Assembly: GCA_017404585.1 (NCBI GenBank) | Contig: JAFRCB010000285.1 | Location: forward strand, 1-12,483 | Direction: 5' to 3' | Origin: Lachnospiraceae bacterium | GTDB taxonomy: Bacteria > Bacillota > Clostridia > Lachnospirales > Lachnospiraceae | DNA: 12,483 bases | Part shown: positions 1 through 6,779 of the stretch, in pieces | Numbering within the stretch: the first letter of the stretch is position 1 | How the letters are laid out: each line of letters opens with the position of its first letter | Made by a program: the position numbers and the translations under genes | Notes under the pieces: model-generated | What the model was told of the DNA's origin: nothing | The model's input: only the letters and a program-made list of their open reading frames with translations | Database searches by the model: none

Positions 1-396
1 ACTGTCATGCAGGTCCAGTGAGACCTCCGTCAGATATGCGGTATCCGGAGTGAGGACTCCACCTCCGCTCACATTGATCTTCGCGGTATCACTGTCCGAT
101 TTTCCTGTCGAGAGAAGATCATCTAATCTTCGGATTTCAGCTTCGCCGGCGATGAGCGCATCCTCGGCATGCTGCCCATATGCCCGCAGTGACATATACG
201 GAACTGTCATTGCGTCATAAATGACTCTGTCAAAAGCCGGATCCGCCATTGGGTCGTCATCTTTTACTGCCGTATCCGAGGGCTCGGAGGAATCCCCGGC
301 GCTCCCGCCGGTCGTCCCGTTCGTCGAATACTCAGCGCTGCAGCCTGTAAATATCAGTAATATCGCTAGAGCCGCGGCAACTATTCTTTTTTTCAT
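1..396 (-). CDS. apbE: ApbE-family FAD:protein FMN transferase lipoprotein (3' part outside window)
   Basis: The ORF reads from ATG at 396 to the left edge (132 codons, no stop), so only the N-terminal part is seen. It starts with a lipoprotein signal: basic MKKR, a hydrophobic stretch, then a lipobox ending LIFTGC with Cys19 as the lipidated residue. An acidic, Ser/Thr/Gly-rich linker follows. From about residue 58 the text matches the ApbE family N-terminus: YDAMTVPYMSLRAYG, then AEDALIAGEAEIRRLDDLLS, then SDSDTAKIN. In this family FMN is transferred from FAD to a Thr of target flavoproteins, such as RNF/NQR subunits or extracytoplasmic reductases. The lipid anchor puts this enzyme on the outer face of the membrane. 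The Mg/FAD-binding C-terminal half and the target gene are not in the window. A GGACGGG motif 8 nt upstream is a moderate ribosome binding site. Family recognition is by eye from the conserved N-terminal pattern. Confidence 0.85.
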   Translation of the reverse strand, partial: MKKRIVAAALAILLIFTGCSAEYSTNGTTGGSAGDSSEPSDTAVKDDDPMADPAFDRVIYDAMTVPYMSLRAYGQHAEDALIAGEAEIRRLDDLLSTGKSDSDTAKINVSGGGVLTPDTAYLTEVSLDLHDS

Positions 397-436
397 ATGC
401 AGTACCCGTCCAGTAAATGTATTATGCAATAATCGT

Positions 437-466
437 ATCTTACGTGAAATCACTCGTACTTGTCAA
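437..466 (-). promoter_or_regulatory. Sigma-A type promoter of apbE
   Basis: On the minus strand a perfect TTGACA (461-466) is followed by an 18-nt spacer and TAAGAT (437-442). Transcription would begin near 430, giving a leader of about 33 nt before the apbE start codon at 396. The consensus -35 and the position just upstream of a lipoprotein gene support the call; the -10 matches 4 of 6 positions. Confidence 0.6.
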
Positions 467-549
467 GGCAGGAGGCGGTAAGCATATGTCGGGCGGTCGT
501 CAAAGTCCTCTCTTAACATGCAGGCATACATCGGGAACTTACAAAATCA

Positions 550-581
550 GGAAAGCCCCCGGATCACTCCGGAGGCTTTCC
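550..581 (-). terminator. Terminator-like hairpin upstream of apbE
   Basis: GGAAAGCC (550-557) pairs with GGCTTTCC (574-581), and CCGGA (559-563) pairs with TCCGG (568-572), around a 4-nt loop with one C/A mismatch. On the minus strand the stem is followed by a moderately U-rich TGATTTTG. On the plus strand no U-tract follows. It would block minus-strand read-through into apbE, but no clear minus-strand gene lies upstream of it, so the role is uncertain. Confidence 0.4.
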
Positions 582-660
582 CTTTGCTGAAAGATGACTA
601 TGCAGATATAAGAAAGGCATTGCTGCCTGTATGTCGTTTTTATCAGGGTTTCTACGTTTT

Positions 661-690
661 TTGTTCATGTTCCCTGCTGAACTGTATAAT
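661..690 (+). promoter_or_regulatory. Candidate distal plus-strand promoter
   Basis: TTGTTC (661-666), an 18-nt spacer and a perfect TATAAT (685-690) lie on the plus strand. An inverted repeat TGTCA-N6-TGACA (702-717) sits where the transcript would start, in a good position for an operator. If used, it would give the AraC gene a leader of about 350 nt. A closer promoter at 892-920 looks more likely for that gene. Confidence 0.3.
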
Positions 691-701
691 AAAGCATTTT
701 C

Positions 702-882
702 TGTCACAATGCATGACAAATCTAATAAAACATTTAGCCAAATATTGCATTTTTGAAATATGAGTGAAATAATTCTCCTTTCAAATAGTGCAAAAATGAC
801 ATTTGTCATATCTGACGCGTGACATCATATGGTCAAATAATGTCTTCCAGCCAAATATTGAGCTATTTTTGACTTTTTGGTC
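702..882. promoter_or_regulatory. Cluster of TGACA/TGTCA half sites upstream of the AraC gene
   Basis: This AT-rich stretch has repeated TGACA/TGTCA half sites: an inverted pair at 702-706 and 713-717, an inverted pair ATGACA-TT-TGTCAT at 796-809, a further TGAC at 813-816, TGACA at 820-824, GGTCA at 831-835, and TTTTTGAC/GTCAAAAA at 866-887. The pattern resembles a multi-site operator between apbE and the AraC regulator. Which protein binds is not known; autoregulation by the adjacent AraC protein is an inference. Confidence 0.4.
736..860 (+). repeat. Pair of 12-bp direct repeats in the regulatory gap
   Basis: AGCCAAATATTG occurs exactly at 736-747 and again at 849-860, each followed within a few bases by a run reading ATTTTTG or CATTTTTG. 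The centre-to-centre distance is 113 bp. AraC-family proteins often bind direct repeats, so these could be activator sites, but two copies of a 12-mer in AT-rich DNA give only modest support. Confidence 0.4.
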
Positions 883-920
883 AAAAAATGCTTGCAAGCC
901 GTACCACTCACGTTTATTAT
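866..920 (+). promoter_or_regulatory. Likely promoter of the AraC-family gene with overlapping palindromes
   Basis: TTGCAA (892-897), a 17-nt spacer and TATTAT (915-920) form a good sigma-A promoter, giving a leader of about 123 nt. The -35 element lies inside a perfect 10-bp palindrome GCTTGCAAGC (890-899). Directly upstream is an 8-bp inverted repeat TTTTTGAC (866-873) / GTCAAAAA (880-887) with a 6-nt loop. Both palindromes are well placed for regulator binding. Confidence 0.5.
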
Positions 921-1049
921 TATCGTAACTTGATTTGTATGCATTACTAATGCACACCGGCAATACACCTCATGCTGCGCGTCCGGTCCCGCACCCGGAG
1001 GCATGCGGCTTAGAGCAGCGATGAAAATCTCAAAATACCGGAGAAGACT

Positions 1050-1880
1050 ATGTATTCACTGTTTTATAAAGAGAAAAACGATTTTGAGCTTTACGATATC
1101 GACAGCACACATATTCCGCCTCATCTTCACAAGAACATTGAGTTCACATATGTACTTGAAGGGACGCTGGTCTGCGGTATCGGCACAAAGCTGTACAACA
1201 TGGAAAAAGGTGACATAGCCGTCATCTTCCCCGAACAGATCCACCACTATCAGCATTACGGCAATGAACCCGGCCGAGTTCAGTACCTGCTCGGTCTCCC
1301 CTCCATGACCGGACCATATATGCAGACGATCACCACGCTGGTTCCGGAAAATCCGATCATAAAGGCCAAAGATGTGCATCCCGACATCTACTATGCCCTG
1401 GAGACACTCGAGCTGCATGAAGGCAGTGACCAGGATGATATCCTGCATCAGGCCTACCTGATGATCATCCTTGCCCGCGTGCTGCCTCTGCTCACTCTCG
1501 AGGAGTTCCATACAAATGACAGCGATGATCTTGTCAGCCGGACTGTCTCCTACATTGCCGAGCACTATGCGGAGGAAAATCTGACATTAACAAAAATGGC
1601 CCACGATCTGTTCGTGAGCCCGTTTGCGCTGTCACGGGTATTCTCAGGCACTTTCCATACTAACTTTAACAAGTACCTGAATAACACCCGTCTTGAATAT
1701 GTGCGCTATCTTCTCGAGTATACTGACCAGTCGATTACCGAGGCATATGAAAATGCAGGTTTCGGAAGCCAGAGGACTTTTAACCGCGCCTTCCGAGAGC
1801 ACTTCCGCATGACGCCCAAGCAGTTCCGTGAACACAACCGCATGATAGCGATCAACAAGAAAAAGCCTGTCTCTGACTGA
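1050..1880 (+). CDS. AraC-family transcriptional regulator with N-terminal cupin sensor
   Basis: This is a 276-residue cytoplasmic DNA-binding regulator. The N-terminal half (about 1-120) is an AraC-type cupin: HIPPHLHKN at 21-29, a glycine-containing turn, then GDIAVIFPE at 54-62 followed by HH at 65-66. It probably binds a small sugar-like or other metabolite ligand. The C-terminal part (about 150-265) has the two helix-turn-helix motifs: the first around residues 173-192 (MAHDLFVSPFALSRVF), the second around 219-242 (ITEAYENAGFGSQRTFNRAF), followed by the family's usual F-x-x-x-F-R-x-x-x-x-x-T-P-x-x-x-R pattern. The start is chosen because GGAG lies 6 nt upstream and the cupin domain begins at once. 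The gene ends exactly where the minus-strand isomerase homologue ends. Target genes cannot be read from the sequence; the flanking half sites suggest autoregulation. Confidence 0.9.
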   Translation: MYSLFYKEKNDFELYDIDSTHIPPHLHKNIEFTYVLEGTLVCGIGTKLYNMEKGDIAVIFPEQIHHYQHYGNEPGRVQYLLGLPSMTGPYMQTITTLVPENPIIKAKDVHPDIYYALETLELHEGSDQDDILHQAYLMIILARVLPLLTLEEFHTNDSDDLVSRTVSYIAEHYAEENLTLTKMAHDLFVSPFALSRVFSGTFHTNFNKYLNNTRLEYVRYLLEYTDQSITEAYENAGFGSQRTFNRAFREHFRMTPKQFREHNRMIAINKKKPVSD

Positions 1881-2342
1881 TCACTTTACAGGTACGCAGT
1901 GCCTGTCGTTGATGTCCTTGACCTTCTGTACCCGGTTGACATACTTTTCGGCTGTAAACGCATCCGTTGTCATCCATGTCTTGACAATCTCAGTGGAGAT
2001 AAGCGTGCCGATGATTTTTGCGCCGAGGCAGAGCACGTTCGTGTCATTGTGCTGACGTGAGAGAGCTGCGCAGAGCGGGTCCTGGCAGACAGCTGCGTAA
2101 ATACCGTTGATCTTGTTTGCGATCATCGCTGAGCCGTAGCCTACGCCGTCGACAAAGATACCACGGTCACACTCGCCCTTAGCTACAGCCAGAGCTGCCG
2201 GATACACATAATCCGGAAGGTCAGCCGGATTATTGTCATATGTGCCGAAATCGACGACTTCGTGACCCATGCTCTCAAGGAGAGCTTTGATCTCATTCTT
2301 CATGTTCGTGCCGGCATGATCGTTCGCCATAGCAATCTTCAT
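1881..2342 (-). CDS. RpiB/LacA-family sugar-phosphate isomerase homologue, catalytic Cys replaced by Asp
   Basis: This 153-residue protein has the full length and pattern of the RpiB/LacAB family (Rossmann-like, usually dimers or tetramers) that interconverts aldose and ketose phosphates. Visible family features are D8-H9 in the ANDHAG motif, the conserved ANK motif at 75-77, SRQHNDTN with His98 at 95-102, and Arg137 near the C-terminus for phosphate binding. The position that holds the enediol base Cys in RpiB is Asp65 (FVDGVGYG), and the neighbouring oxyanion-hole Thr is Val67. From memory, the LacA subunit of galactose-6-phosphate isomerase also has Asp here. The protein may therefore be a LacA-like partner, use another base, or act on another sugar phosphate. 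A strong AGGAGG lies 9 nt upstream of the start. It appears to be transcribed alone, and its stop codon directly abuts that of the AraC gene. Confidence 0.9.
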   Translation of the reverse strand: MKIAMANDHAGTNMKNEIKALLESMGHEVVDFGTYDNNPADLPDYVYPAALAVAKGECDRGIFVDGVGYGSAMIANKINGIYAAVCQDPLCAALSRQHNDTNVLCLGAKIIGTLISTEIVKTWMTTDAFTAEKYVNRVQKVKDINDRHCVPVK

Positions 2343-2399
2343 ATTTTACTTCCTCCTTTTCATATACAGGATCTCATTGATCCGCGTTGGGGATTATCT

Positions 2400-2405
2400 A
2401 TTATA
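2400..2405 (-). promoter_or_regulatory. -10 element for the isomerase homologue
   Basis: A perfect TATAAT lies on the minus strand about 58 nt upstream of the start codon at 2342. No good -35 is visible, because the expected position falls in the arm of the terminator palindrome at 2421-2460. The predicted leader contains a small GGATC/GATCC hairpin (2369-2383) before the AGGAGG. Confidence 0.4.
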
Positions 2406-2420
2406 GTAAGTATACCATAA

Positions 2421-2460
2421 AACCCTGAAAAATCGCGTAATTACGCGTTTTTTCAGGGTT
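2421..2460. terminator. Near-perfect 40-nt palindromic terminator
   Basis: The two 20-nt arms 2421-2440 and 2441-2460 are complementary with one mismatch, each carrying AACCCTGAAAAA and CGCGTAA. Read on the minus strand it lies 20 nt after the stop of the membrane-protein gene and is followed by TTTTATGG. On the plus strand it is followed by six T, so it can act in both directions. It probably ends the peptidase/membrane-protein transcript. Confidence 0.75.
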
Positions 2461-2479
2461 TTTTCTAAAGATTTTATGT

Positions 2480-3991
2480 TTACGCAAACCAGGTATTTGT
2501 CTCACCCGAGATGTATACGCTCTCCAGATATTTTTCCTCGCTGTCAGTATGTAACTGAATGTAGGTGTCATCTCCGTTGATATAAAGGCTCCAGCTGTCT
2601 TCATTGTCAAAGAGCGCGATGAACAGGCCATTCACTGATAAACTGCTCTCTTCAATATCCCCGTAATTGTTCTTTTCACCGCAGTCCCTGATTGCCTGAA
2701 GCATCTCATCCGTGATACGTAGTTCTGCCAGCTGCATGCCCGGATATATCCCGGAATCTTCCGGGAACAGATTTCCCCATGCCGCCTTGATTTCATCTTC
2801 CGCCTGTCCATCTGAGTATTCAGGCGTATTCCAATAGAATGAAGTTCCTATGGATTCGTTGTCTACAAGGATATATGCCTCAGAATGATCCTGAACCAAT
2901 TCAGCCTCGATTTTCGTTACATCGTCATTCTCAGAGACTTCAGCATTTGCCCAGCCAGCCTCTTTCATGAGCGCCGCTGTCTCTTCGGCTGAAAGACCCA
3001 TCCATGGCATATATGGGTTATCTGACCGCCACAATTCAATATCATTAAAAAGATCCGTAAACGCTTCAGCCACATCATCGGGAATCTGATTATCGTTGTT
3101 GTCATCGCCCCCGCCTATAAGAATGGTCCCGCCCGGCTTCGGATCCGGCTCATTATGGGTTATATTAATGTGATGCGTCGAAGCCTGGAACAGGAATGCC
3201 ACAAGCCTCACGATCAACAGCATGATGAGTATGACGGCGATCGGACTGACTCGCCGGCCAATGCCGGTATTCCTGCCGGCACCGACCGATCTTCCGGATT
3301 GTCTGGTCGGACGCGGTTTTACTGCAGGTGCTGCTTCCCTCACCTGAGCCGCCTGACTCTCCATGGCCATCTTACTTTCCAGAGAAACCTGATGATTCCT
3401 GATGCTCTGCCTCCTGTTTATTGCGGAGGATCTTCTCTGCTCCTCAAACAGCTTCCATTTTGTCGGAGCCTTATCCATAAAACTCTTTGCGCTGTCAAGA
3501 AGCTTCGAATCCATATTAAGTTCTCCCGCAACTTCTTCCAGGCCTTCAAATACACGCTCCTGGATCGCCCTGCCAATTGTCGGCATCTGTCTCCTTATGG
3601 TATCGTGCGGCTCCTTTGATTTCTCCGCAGAATAGGATGTAGACCGGCTTTCCGCTGTCTTAACTGACCCATGAGGCGGATGATAAAAGCCTCCCGAAGA
3701 ATCCCTCTTCGGATAGCTGTCCCGCGGTTCAGCCTTTGCAATGCTGCTCTCCGAAAATGATATTGTACCTGGAGCCGGTGATTTAAGGAGATACTCATCA
3801 TCAAAATCGATCCGGCCTTTTGTGAGATCATCGCCGAAATCCAGATCGTCAAGGGAAAATCGTCCGAAGACTCCTGAATTGACAAAGCCCGGGATCTCAT
3901 CGTAGTCCATACTGTTTTGAATCAGGCCGGTGAACCCAATATCATTCAGCCATCCTGCGTTTTCATTTGAAGCTGTACCCTTTTCCGACAT
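2480..3991 (-). CDS. Unrecognised single-pass membrane protein downstream of a C11 peptidase
   Basis: I do not recognise this 503-residue protein. Residues 1-130 are polar and acidic, probably disordered (a run of Asp around 47-66, then Ser/Pro/Lys-rich). Residues about 135-220 look helical and charged, possibly coiled. A basic stretch (226-247) precedes a single hydrophobic segment at about 249-269, so the N-terminus should be cytoplasmic. Outside the membrane come a Gly/Pro linker, an Asp/Asn-rich run at 296-306 that could bind calcium (inference), and a C-terminal domain from about 307 to 503 with mixed helix and strand character. AAGGAGG lies 6 nt upstream of the ATG, fixing the start. 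The gene follows the C11 peptidase gene at 158 nt on the same strand with no clear terminator between them, so co-transcription is likely. Role unknown; substrate, adaptor or regulator of the peptidase are possibilities. Confidence 0.8.
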   Translation of the reverse strand: MSEKGTASNENAGWLNDIGFTGLIQNSMDYDEIPGFVNSGVFGRFSLDDLDFGDDLTKGRIDFDDEYLLKSPAPGTISFSESSIAKAEPRDSYPKRDSSGGFYHPPHGSVKTAESRSTSYSAEKSKEPHDTIRRQMPTIGRAIQERVFEGLEEVAGELNMDSKLLDSAKSFMDKAPTKWKLFEEQRRSSAINRRQSIRNHQVSLESKMAMESQAAQVREAAPAVKPRPTRQSGRSVGAGRNTGIGRRVSPIAVILIMLLIVRLVAFLFQASTHHINITHNEPDPKPGGTILIGGGDDNNDNQIPDDVAEAFTDLFNDIELWRSDNPYMPWMGLSAEETAALMKEAGWANAEVSENDDVTKIEAELVQDHSEAYILVDNESIGTSFYWNTPEYSDGQAEDEIKAAWGNLFPEDSGIYPGMQLAELRITDEMLQAIRDCGEKNNYGDIEESSLSVNGLFIALFDNEDSWSLYINGDDTYIQLHTDSEEKYLESVYISGETNTWFA

Positions 3992-4107
3992 GGTTTTCCT
4001 CCTTGTCTAAAACATCGAGAGCCGTCTGGACTCCCTGTCACAGAGAACCGGCGAAAGATGGATCGATATTGTTATTCGGCAGCACTTACTCTATCACAGA
4101 TAGTCAG

Positions 4108-4135
4108 CTGCCACGCGCGAAGTGGCACGTGGCAG
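4108..4135 (-). other. Hairpin between the peptidase and membrane-protein genes
   Basis: CTGCCACG (4108-4115) pairs with CGTGGCAG (4128-4135) around a 12-nt loop; an alternative GCCAC/GTGGC pairing (4110-4114 with 4122-4126) is possible. On the minus strand no U-tract follows, so this is not a convincing terminator. It could be an mRNA stability or processing element that tunes the ratio of the two products. Confidence 0.4.
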
Positions 4136-4149
4136 TTACCGGTTAATAC

Positions 4150-6573
4150 TTATTTAGCTACCCTGATAGAATCTGACCAGTAGTCCTGGAGACACATATC
4201 GGTGAATCTGTAGGTGATAACAGCGTCACCCTCGCCGATATCGACGTTAGAGATCTCGAGATCTCCGTCGACCGTCATTTGCTCACCGAGATAATAGCTG
4301 TCCTGGAACTCTCCGCTGTAAGAATAGAAATCGCACAGGAAATCGATCTTGTCTCCGCTGCCTATTTCTACCAGGTTCTTAGCAATGGTCATGGTCTCAG
4401 CCTCCTCATCATACTGCTTTGAGGCACCTGCCACATAACCGTAAGGATTCTCGTTGTCGAACACAAGGATGAGTTCGACCCGCTCATCGTTCAGCATTGC
4501 CGGAACCCGGCCTGTGATCGTGTAGTTCTCACCGTCATCGATCGTATCGATGTGATAATAGGCTACCGGCTGTCCGTTGATCGCAAGCCAGTCACGGGCT
4601 GTATCTGCGACAAGATTTCCATCTTCATCGAAACTGTAGATATTATCAAGACCGAGGTCTACATAACCCTGACCGTCGTCATAGAACATGTTGAGGTCAA
4701 GCTCATGGACAAGACTCCACTGGTCTTCGCTGAGGCTCATTGTATGGTTGCCTTCGGAATCCTGATTCCATACGAGCGACGCGGATCCGAAGAAGTTTTC
4801 AGAGATATACTGCACGGTATCCTCGGTGCTCATGGATCTTCCGGATAAATAACCCGTGTTGGAGCCTGTAAGTCCGCTGATGGATCCGTAACCGCCTCCG
4901 AGGAACGCGTTCAGCAGGGCGGATATCTCATCCTGGCTTCCTGAATAGCTGCTGGAGGATCCTGTCGTGTAGCCGCTTGAATATCCCCCAAGACTGTCAA
5001 AGAGGGAACTGAAGGATCCGTTCGATCCGCCGGTCGCCACCTGTCCGCTTGACGAAAGGGCTGCAAAATCCTGAATGCACTTAGCATAGCTCGAGTTCAT
5101 GCCGATCTGCGAGTAAGTGTTGCAGATCTTATCGACATACATCGATCTGCGATACGGGAAGTAGATTGAAACACCGTACGCGTTCGTCATATTCGTCGAT
5201 GTGCGATTATACTTGACAGCGGAGCGGATAGCTTCGGACAACTCTTTGCCCTCGGATGTGCCCATGTTGAGAGCCAGATGCGCAAGGTCGACCTGATCGA
5301 TCTTTGTGCTCGCTGCAAATTCTCTTGTGGAATAACGGGCGTTCGATACCGTCTTATAATTATTATTTGAGATCAGCTTGCTGACCGACTCTGAGAAGGA
5401 GCTCAGCTTGTCAGGGACGGTGTCTGCAAATTCAGCCAGGTCGATGACCGAAAGCGTCGTCTGCTGGCCGCGGCACTTGCTTGCGCAGGTGCGGACAAAG
5501 TCGTCAACGATTTCCTTACCGAGAGATGTCGTAGCCATCGAGGTATTTCTTCCGAGATCCGTCAGCCAGTTGGTATAATACCAACCGATACCGGGTTCTG
5601 TCTCCTCTGAAGCGATCAGGTAGTCCGCGTAGGGGTCGAGCATAAGGGCGGTCTCGGCGGTCGCCATGAGGCAGGCGTCAAAGCCAATGAAATCGAACTG
5701 TGTTCCGCCGTCCTTCAGAGCTTTATTGATTCCGGCAAGATCCATGGAGCCGTTGCCCTGGTATTTCTCATCGTAGCCATAACCGCTGATCGATCCGCCG
5801 CCGTGATCCCAGAGAATGAGACCGTAGCGGGTAGCCGGATAATTGGCTTTGCACCATTTGATGTATGCGCTCAGTGTTGACGGATCGATCATTGCCTTCT
5901 TTCCGTCATTGCTGACCAGACGCCGCATGCCGTTCGACGTGATCTGGTATATCTGATTCACATTGTTATCAATGATGTTATTGTTCCAGCGCTTGCAGCC
6001 GCCGGTATAGACAAGCAGATTGATCTTATCGCCGAGGGTCGCCGCAGCCATCTCCTGAAGATCGTTCGTCGCCATACCGCTCCGTGATTCCAGGTCAGTA
6101 CCGCACATATAGACCATCAGCGTGACCGTATCCTTTCCGCTGCCGAGAAGTTTCGTGTACTTTTCACGTGCGCCGGAAGAGACGGATGTGTTCAGGGTTT
6201 CGGATGTACCCGTGCTGTCGACCCACGTGTTCACGGTCTGACCGGACGTTGAAGAATATCCGCCGGACGCGGCTCCCTGGGAAGAGTAGGACGACTGTCC
6301 GTAATTATTGCTCTGACCGGTACCGGACACCGTACCTGTACCGCCCCCACCGCCGCCGAATAGGAAGTAGGCGATGACCGCGATAATAATGACAGGAAGG
6401 CTGAGACCTCCCGCGCGGGTGATACCTCCGCCGGACTTTCCGCCGGATCCCTTGCCGCTGTATCCGTTAGGCGATCCTACAGGGCCCTGACCGGTACCGC
6501 TGCCTCTGCGATGGACACCGGTGCTGCTCTGGGTTACTTTTTTCTCTCTGCCGCGAGGCCTGTTCTCTGGCAT
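4150..6573 (-). CDS. Membrane-anchored clostripain-family (C11) cysteine peptidase
   Basis: This 807-residue protein has a short basic, Gly/Ser-rich cytoplasmic N-terminus (1-56), one membrane segment at about 57-72, a run of six glycines and a Ser/Gly/Gln linker, then a C11 peptidase domain from about 148 to 505. Catalytic residues are visible: His257 in LILWDHGGG and Cys301 in IGFDACLMAT, 44 residues apart as in characterised C11 enzymes. Clostripain-type enzymes cut after Arg or Lys and are often calcium-dependent and self-processing; Lys270, 13 residues after the His, is a candidate self-cleavage site by analogy. The domain ends with YGVSIYFPYRR. A Gly/Ser-rich insert (507-585) leads to a C-terminal extracytoplasmic domain (588-807), probably beta-rich and of unknown role. 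AAGGAGGTG lies 7 nt before the ATG. It is the first gene of a probable two-gene unit with the membrane protein downstream. Its physiological substrate is unknown. Confidence 0.92.
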   Translation of the reverse strand: MPENRPRGREKKVTQSSTGVHRRGSGTGQGPVGSPNGYSGKGSGGKSGGGITRAGGLSLPVIIIAVIAYFLFGGGGGGTGTVSGTGQSNNYGQSSYSSQGAASGGYSSTSGQTVNTWVDSTGTSETLNTSVSSGAREKYTKLLGSGKDTVTLMVYMCGTDLESRSGMATNDLQEMAAATLGDKINLLVYTGGCKRWNNNIIDNNVNQIYQITSNGMRRLVSNDGKKAMIDPSTLSAYIKWCKANYPATRYGLILWDHGGGSISGYGYDEKYQGNGSMDLAGINKALKDGGTQFDFIGFDACLMATAETALMLDPYADYLIASEETEPGIGWYYTNWLTDLGRNTSMATTSLGKEIVDDFVRTCASKCRGQQTTLSVIDLAEFADTVPDKLSSFSESVSKLISNNNYKTVSNARYSTREFAASTKIDQVDLAHLALNMGTSEGKELSEAIRSAVKYNRTSTNMTNAYGVSIYFPYRRSMYVDKICNTYSQIGMNSSYAKCIQDFAALSSSGQVATGGSNGSFSSLFDSLGGYSSGYTTGSSSSYSGSQDEISALLNAFLGGGYGSISGLTGSNTGYLSGRSMSTEDTVQYISENFFGSASLVWNQDSEGNHTMSLSEDQWSLVHELDLNMFYDDGQGYVDLGLDNIYSFDEDGNLVADTARDWLAINGQPVAYYHIDTIDDGENYTITGRVPAMLNDERVELILVFDNENPYGYVAGASKQYDEEAETMTIAKNLVEIGSGDKIDFLCDFYSYSGEFQDSYYLGEQMTVDGDLEISNVDIGEGDAVITYRFTDMCLQDYWSDSIRVAK

Positions 6574-6706
6574 ATGTGCACCTCCTTATTTTAACGAAAC
6601 ATTGATCCGCCTGACTAAGCCCCTGCGTTTTCATTCCGCCGGGACACAAAACCGAGACTGTGTCAGGTCCCCTGATCGTGCCGTCTGTTTTCATCTCTCG
6701 GTAATA

Positions 6707-6735
6707 AGTGTATCAAATAATGTGACTATTTACAA
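6707..6735 (-). promoter_or_regulatory. Promoter of the C11 peptidase unit
   Basis: On the minus strand TTGTAA (6730-6735), a 17-nt spacer and TACACT (6707-6712) are seen, with TG one base before the -10 (an extended -10). The leader would be about 125 nt. It contains a hairpin pairing GACACA with TGTGTC and their flanking bases (6641-6671), with no U-tract, before the ribosome binding site. Confidence 0.55.
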
Positions 6736-6779
6736 ATACAAGCTTGCACATATTAGGCCTTCGGGATAACCTTTTTGTT

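Noticed and set aside
564..809. Minus-strand frame of 81 codons, with an inner ATG at 668 giving 34 codons, ending inside the 550-581 hairpin
   Set aside because: It covers AT-rich regulatory DNA with palindromes and has only a poor ribosome binding site, an unremarkable composition and no recognisable product.
1003..1218. Plus-strand frame overlapping the start of the AraC gene
   Set aside because: It is out of frame with a well-supported regulator that has its own ribosome binding site, and it has no domain character.
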